In this document: positions 60,798 through 64,000 of the stretch, one piece after another
Numbering within the stretch: position 1 is the first letter of the stretch
Layout: each line of letters begins with the position of its first letter
Source: an uncultured Eubacteriales bacterium
Lineage (GTDB): Bacteria > Bacillota > Clostridia > Christensenellales > CAG-138
Direction: 5' to 3'
DNA: 64,000 bases
NCBI GenBank assembly: GCA_902798825.1
Contig: CADBYI010000011.1
Span: 62,001-126,000 of the forward strand
Program-made: the position numbers and the translations under genes
Notes under the pieces: generated by a model
Database searches by the model: none
What the model was told of the DNA's origin: nothing
What the model saw: the letters and a program-made list of their open reading frames with translations, nothing else

Positions 60798-61238
60798 ATG
60801 AATTCCAGTTCCCACTATTATCTGGTGGCGGCGGAGGTGCTGCCGGAAATCTTTTTGAAGGTGGCCGAGGCCAACCGCCTCCTGCGGGCCGGAGAGGTCA
60901 CCACGGCGGGGGACGCCGCCAAGGCCGTGGGCATCAGCCGCAGCGCCTATTATAAGTACCGGGACGCCATCCAGCCCTTCACGGACATGACCACCGGCCA
61001 TATCATCACCTTCTACGCCCTGTTGAAGAACCAGTCCGGGGTGCTGTCCCAGGTGCTGTCCGTGTTCGCCCGGTCCGGGGCCAACATTCTGACCATCAAC
61101 CAGAGCATCCCCACCGACGGCTGCGCCGCCGTGACCATCGCCGCCGAGACCTCGGGCATGAGCTGCTCCCTGGAGTCCCTGCTCTCCGCCGCCACCGCCC
61201 TGGACGGGGCGGTGCGCTTTGAGATTCTGGCCGGCTGA
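60798..61238 (+). CDS. PheB-like ACT-domain protein (UPF0735)
   Basis: Product of 146 residues. The N-terminal half has a helix-turn-helix-like VTTAGDAAKAVGISRSAYYKYRDAI, and the C-terminal half is an ACT domain (ITFYALLKNQSGVLSQVLSVFARSGANILTINQ in two parts). Family members often lie beside hom or pheA. I infer that it senses an amino acid and regulates the split Hom or its genes. ATG 60798 follows AAGGAGGAAAGAAGA, 29 nt after hom. Confidence 0.88.
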   Translation: MNSSSHYYLVAAEVLPEIFLKVAEANRLLRAGEVTTAGDAAKAVGISRSAYYKYRDAIQPFTDMTTGHIITFYALLKNQSGVLSQVLSVFARSGANILTINQSIPTDGCAAVTIAAETSGMSCSLESLLSAATALDGAVRFEILAG

Positions 61239-61243
61239 TCGGG

Positions 61244-62191
61244 TCAGTTCACCAGGTTTTGGGGCTGTCCCGCCAGGCAGGCGCGAATGTTCTCCCCCGT
61301 CACGTCCACGATCCGCTGCCGCCCCTCCACGGTGGCCCAGGCGGAATGGCCCGTGAGATAGCAGTTGGGGGCTTTGAGCAGGGGGTTGTGGATGTCGATG
61401 GGCTCCCGGCTCACCACGTCCGCCCCGTAGCCCCCCAGCTTTCCGGAGGCCAGGGCCGCGGCCACGTCCTCTTCCTCCACCAGCGAACCCCGGGCCGTGT
61501 TGATGAGCAGGGCCCCGTCCTTCATTTTGGCGATGGTCTCGGCGTTCATGAATCGGACGTTCTCCTCGGTGGCGGGACAGTGGAGGCTCACCACGTCCGA
61601 CGCCGCCAGCAATTTTTCCAGGGAGGTCTGGGTGCCGGGGAAGTCCGGGTGCCGGCGCCGGGAATACCCCAGCACCTCCATGCCGAAGGCCTTGGCCACG
61701 GCGGCCACCCGGGACCCGATGGCCCCGCAGCCCACGATGCCCAGCGTCCGCCCCTCCAGAGCCAGGGGCGTCCTCTCCCACCAGCAGAACTCGGGGCAGG
61801 CGGTCCAGGCCCCCTGGCGGATGCGGCCGGTGGTCAGGGCGGTCCGGCGGGTCATTTCCAGGAGAAAGGCGAACACGCTTTCCGTGACGGACCCGGTGGC
61901 GTAGCCGGGCACGTTGCACACGGGGATGCCCAGGGCCCGGGCGGCCTTCGTGTCCACCACGTCGTAGCCCGTGGCCAGGACGCCGATCATCTTCAGGGAG
62001 GAGGCCCCCTTCAGGGCCTCGGCGGTGAGCCGGACCTTGTTGGTCAGCACCACGTCCGCCCCCCTCAACCGCTGGGGCACCAGAACGGGATCGGTCCGAT
62101 CATAGAGGGACAACGTCCCCAAGGCCCGCCAGGGGGCCAGCTCCAGCTCCTCCACCTTCAGGGTCTTTGCGTCCAGGACCACGATCTGCAT
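61244..62191 (-). CDS. D-isomer-specific 2-hydroxyacid dehydrogenase
   Basis: NAD-dependent dehydrogenase of 315 residues from ATG 62191 behind AAAGGGAGAATTGGT. Motifs: GIVGCGAIGSRVA for NAD, catalytic Arg (NTARGSLVEEEDV), Glu (VVSREPIDIHNPL) and His (YLTGHSAWATVEGR). The H-S-A-W ending resembles glycerate/hydroxypyruvate reductases rather than phosphoglycerate dehydrogenase. It is convergent with the ACT gene, only 5 nt apart. Confidence 0.9.
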   Translation of the reverse strand: MQIVVLDAKTLKVEELELAPWRALGTLSLYDRTDPVLVPQRLRGADVVLTNKVRLTAEALKGASSLKMIGVLATGYDVVDTKAARALGIPVCNVPGYATGSVTESVFAFLLEMTRRTALTTGRIRQGAWTACPEFCWWERTPLALEGRTLGIVGCGAIGSRVAAVAKAFGMEVLGYSRRRHPDFPGTQTSLEKLLAASDVVSLHCPATEENVRFMNAETIAKMKDGALLINTARGSLVEEEDVAAALASGKLGGYGADVVSREPIDIHNPLLKAPNCYLTGHSAWATVEGRQRIVDVTGENIRACLAGQPQNLVN

Positions 62192-62227
62192 ACCAATTCT
62201 CCCTTTTTTTCGCACTTTTTCAGCCTC

Positions 62228-62256
62228 ATTGTAGTCCCTCGGCTGGGGGGCGTCAA
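62228..62256 (-). promoter_or_regulatory. 2-hydroxyacid dehydrogenase promoter
   Basis: TTGACG (62251-62256), 17-nt spacer, TACAAT (62228-62233) on the minus strand. Confidence 0.75.
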
Positions 62257-62288
62257 ATGAACTTTCCTTGAACGCTCCCCCCGCTTCG

Positions 62289-62317
62289 TTGCCAAAATGA
62301 GGGGAACATGATAGTAT
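62289..62317 (+). promoter_or_regulatory. trkA-trkH promoter
   Basis: TTGCCA (62289-62294), 17-nt spacer, TAGTAT (62312-62317). Confidence 0.65.
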
Positions 62318-62349
62318 ATAAGATAAATATTTTCATTGGGGGCATCGCT

Positions 62350-63726
62350 ATGTTTATCATCGTGGTCGGTCAGGGCAAGGTGGGCACCACCCTTTCCTCC
62401 CAGCTGTGCGCGGAGGGCCATGACATCGTCATCATCGATCGGGAGGCCGATGTGCTCAAAAAGCTTCAGGAGACGCTGGACGTGGCCACCCTCTGCGGCA
62501 ACGGCGCCGCCGGCTCCGTGCTGGAGGAGGCGGGCGCGGCCCGGGCGGATCTGCTCATCGCCTGCACCGACAGCGACGAGGTGAACCTGTTAAGCTGCAT
62601 GGTGGCCCGAAAGCTGGGCACCAAGAACACCATCGCCCGGGTCCGGAACCCGGAGTACGACAGCGACCTTCGGCTGCTGAAGGACGAGTTTCACATCTCC
62701 CTGTCCATCAATCCGGAGCTCACCTGCGCGAGAGAGATCTTCCGCATCCTCCGCTTCCCCGCCTTTTTGAAGCGGGAGACCTTCCTGCGGGACAAGGCGG
62801 AGCTGGTGGAGCTGAAGGTGGCCCCGGGCAGCGAGCTGGACGGGCTCAAGCTCATGGATCTAAGGCGGCTCACCGACGAGAAGGCCCTGATCTGCGCCGT
62901 GGAGCGGCAGGGCCAGGTGACCATCCCCGACGGCACCTTCGTCCTCCAGGGGAACGACAGGATCTCCCTCACCGCCGAGGCCTCGGGCCTGGTCCGGTTC
63001 ATGAACGATCTGAAGCTTCCGGCCCCCAGCATCCGCAAGGTCATGATGGTGGGCGGCAGCCGCATCGCCATCCACGTGGCCCGGATGCTGATCAAGAACA
63101 AGGGCCGGGTCACCATCATCGAGAACGATGCCGAAAAGTGCCGCCTGCTGACGGAGCTTCTCCCGGAGGCCACCATCATCAGCGGGAACGGGTCACTGCA
63201 GGAGGTGCTTTTGGCCGAGGGCGTGAAGGACACGGACGCCGTGCTGGCTCTGACGGGCTTCGACGAGGAGAATCTGACCATCTCCATGTTCGCCAACTAT
63301 CTGAAGGTGCCCAAGACCGTCACCAAGATCGACCGGACCGAGTATCTGGAGGTCTATTCCAACGCCGGTATCGACACCATCGTGTCCCCGAAGCTCCTCA
63401 CCGCCAACGAGATCGTCCGCTACGTTCGGGCCATGGGCAGCCGATCCGGCCAGTCCATGCTGGCCCTGAGCCGGTTCATGGACGGCAAGGTGGAGGCCAT
63501 GGAGTTCATCGTACCCGCCGGGGCCAACTACTGCGACATCCCCTTCAAGGCCCTCCAGGCCCGGAAGCGGAAGAACACCCTGGTGGCCGCCATCGCCCGG
63601 AACCGGCAGCTCATCATCCCCAGCGGCAACGACTGCCTGCTGCCCGAGGATCGGGTGGTCATCGTGGCCCCCAGGGACGTGACCATATCGGAACTTAAGG
63701 ACGTGTTTCCCGGAGGCAACGTATGA
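62350..63726 (+). CDS. trkA: Trk potassium transporter regulatory subunit TrkA
   Basis: Cytoplasmic gating subunit of 458 residues with two RCK repeats, each an NAD-binding N-domain (IIVVGQGKVGTTLSSQL near 3-19 and MMVGGSRIAIHVARML near 236-251) and a C-domain. ATG 62350 follows GGGGGCATCGCT. Its stop overlaps the trkH start by 4 nt, so subunits are made together. Confidence 0.96.
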   Translation: MFIIVVGQGKVGTTLSSQLCAEGHDIVIIDREADVLKKLQETLDVATLCGNGAAGSVLEEAGAARADLLIACTDSDEVNLLSCMVARKLGTKNTIARVRNPEYDSDLRLLKDEFHISLSINPELTCAREIFRILRFPAFLKRETFLRDKAELVELKVAPGSELDGLKLMDLRRLTDEKALICAVERQGQVTIPDGTFVLQGNDRISLTAEASGLVRFMNDLKLPAPSIRKVMMVGGSRIAIHVARMLIKNKGRVTIIENDAEKCRLLTELLPEATIISGNGSLQEVLLAEGVKDTDAVLALTGFDEENLTISMFANYLKVPKTVTKIDRTEYLEVYSNAGIDTIVSPKLLTANEIVRYVRAMGSRSGQSMLALSRFMDGKVEAMEFIVPAGANYCDIPFKALQARKRKNTLVAAIARNRQLIIPSGNDCLLPEDRVVIVAPRDVTISELKDVFPGGNV

Positions 63727-64000
63727 ACGGCCGGGCCGTCAGATACTTCATCGGCCATATTCTGCGCTGGGAAGCCATATTGATGCTCCCCGCCCTCGTC
63801 ATCTCCATGATGGATCGATCCTGGGGGGCGGTGAACGGGTTCCTGATCACCATGCTCCTGCTGCTGGTCACGTCCTCGTTGCTGCTGTTCATCGGGCAGA
63901 AGGGGGACCACAGCATCCAGGCCCGGGAGGGGTTTTTGATCGTGGGGCTAAGCTGGGTCCTTCTGTCCCTCTTCGGCGCCCTGCCCTTCACCCTTTCCGG
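63723..64000 (+). CDS. trkH: TrkH-family potassium channel subunit (N-terminal part, cut by window edge)
   Basis: The frame from ATG 63723 reads MNGRAVRYFIGHILRWEAIL and continues through hydrophobic helices to LLSLFGALPFTLS at the window end. This matches the start of TrkH, whose first M1-P-M2 unit begins here (EGFLIVGLSWVLLSLFGALPF). About 92 of roughly 480 residues are present. Confidence 0.92.
   Translation, partial: MNGRAVRYFIGHILRWEAILMLPALVISMMDRSWGAVNGFLITMLLLLVTSSLLLFIGQKGDHSIQAREGFLIVGLSWVLLSLFGALPFTLS

Overview
The window comes from a high-GC, spore-forming anaerobe of the Bacillota, most likely class Clostridia. Three lines support this. Core gene orders match Bacillus and Clostridium (ylxM-ffh-rpsP-khpA-rimM-trmD-rplS-ylqF-rnhB-yraN; comM-dprA-topA-trmFO; spoIVB-spo0A; deoB-dacF; scpA-scpB; infC-rpmI-rplT). 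Sporulation genes are present (spo0A, spoIVB, dacF). So are anaerobe markers (a rubrerythrin with an N-terminal rubredoxin, and an iron-sulfur flavoprotein). I cannot fix the genus. Because GC is high, nearly every real gene has long open antisense frames; these were left out.

Layout. 1-24416, all minus strand: trmFO (cut by the edge), topA, dprA and comM; two membrane GT-C glycosyltransferases; then the ribosome/SRP block up to ylxM; scpB, scpA, a site-2 protease and a dacF relative without its catalytic residues; deoB; two tandem Spo0A-type genes; spoIVB; a polysaccharide deacetylase. 24417-30060: a non-coding block with a roughly 171-nt tandem repeat, a large secreted CHAP/InlB-repeat protein, a Thr-Pro-repeat membrane protein and an MscS channel. 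30079-38914: peptidases (pepT, a frameshifted M3 peptidase, pcp, pepF), a DUF1846 protein, a PatB-type lyase and TspO. 38953-45109: small unknown genes, amylosucrase, and a GntP permease with a glycerate kinase. 45205-50869: infC-rpmI-rplT behind an attenuator leader, two SpoU-type methyltransferases, rpmB, a VanW protein and proC. 51083-57151: rubrerythrin, a YolD-like protein, an Fe-S flavoprotein, a Y-family polymerase, and codB-codA behind a PyrR-type attenuator. 57444-61238: a threonine cluster (thrC-thrH diverging from hom and an ACT gene). 61244-64000: a 2-hydroxyacid dehydrogenase and trkA-trkH (cut by the edge).

Regulation is unusually readable. Most first genes have sigma-A-like boxes spaced 17 or 18 nt. 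At least three, probably five, genes place ATG only 5-6 nt after the -10 box with no Shine-Dalgarno, which predicts leaderless mRNAs. infC appears to start at ATC. No complete novel defence or mobile system was found. The most promising leads are the tandem Spo0A paralogue with a degenerate receiver, the catalytically dead DacF, the multi-hairpin region at 19155-19331, the leaderless promoter class, and the PyrR-type control of cytosine salvage.
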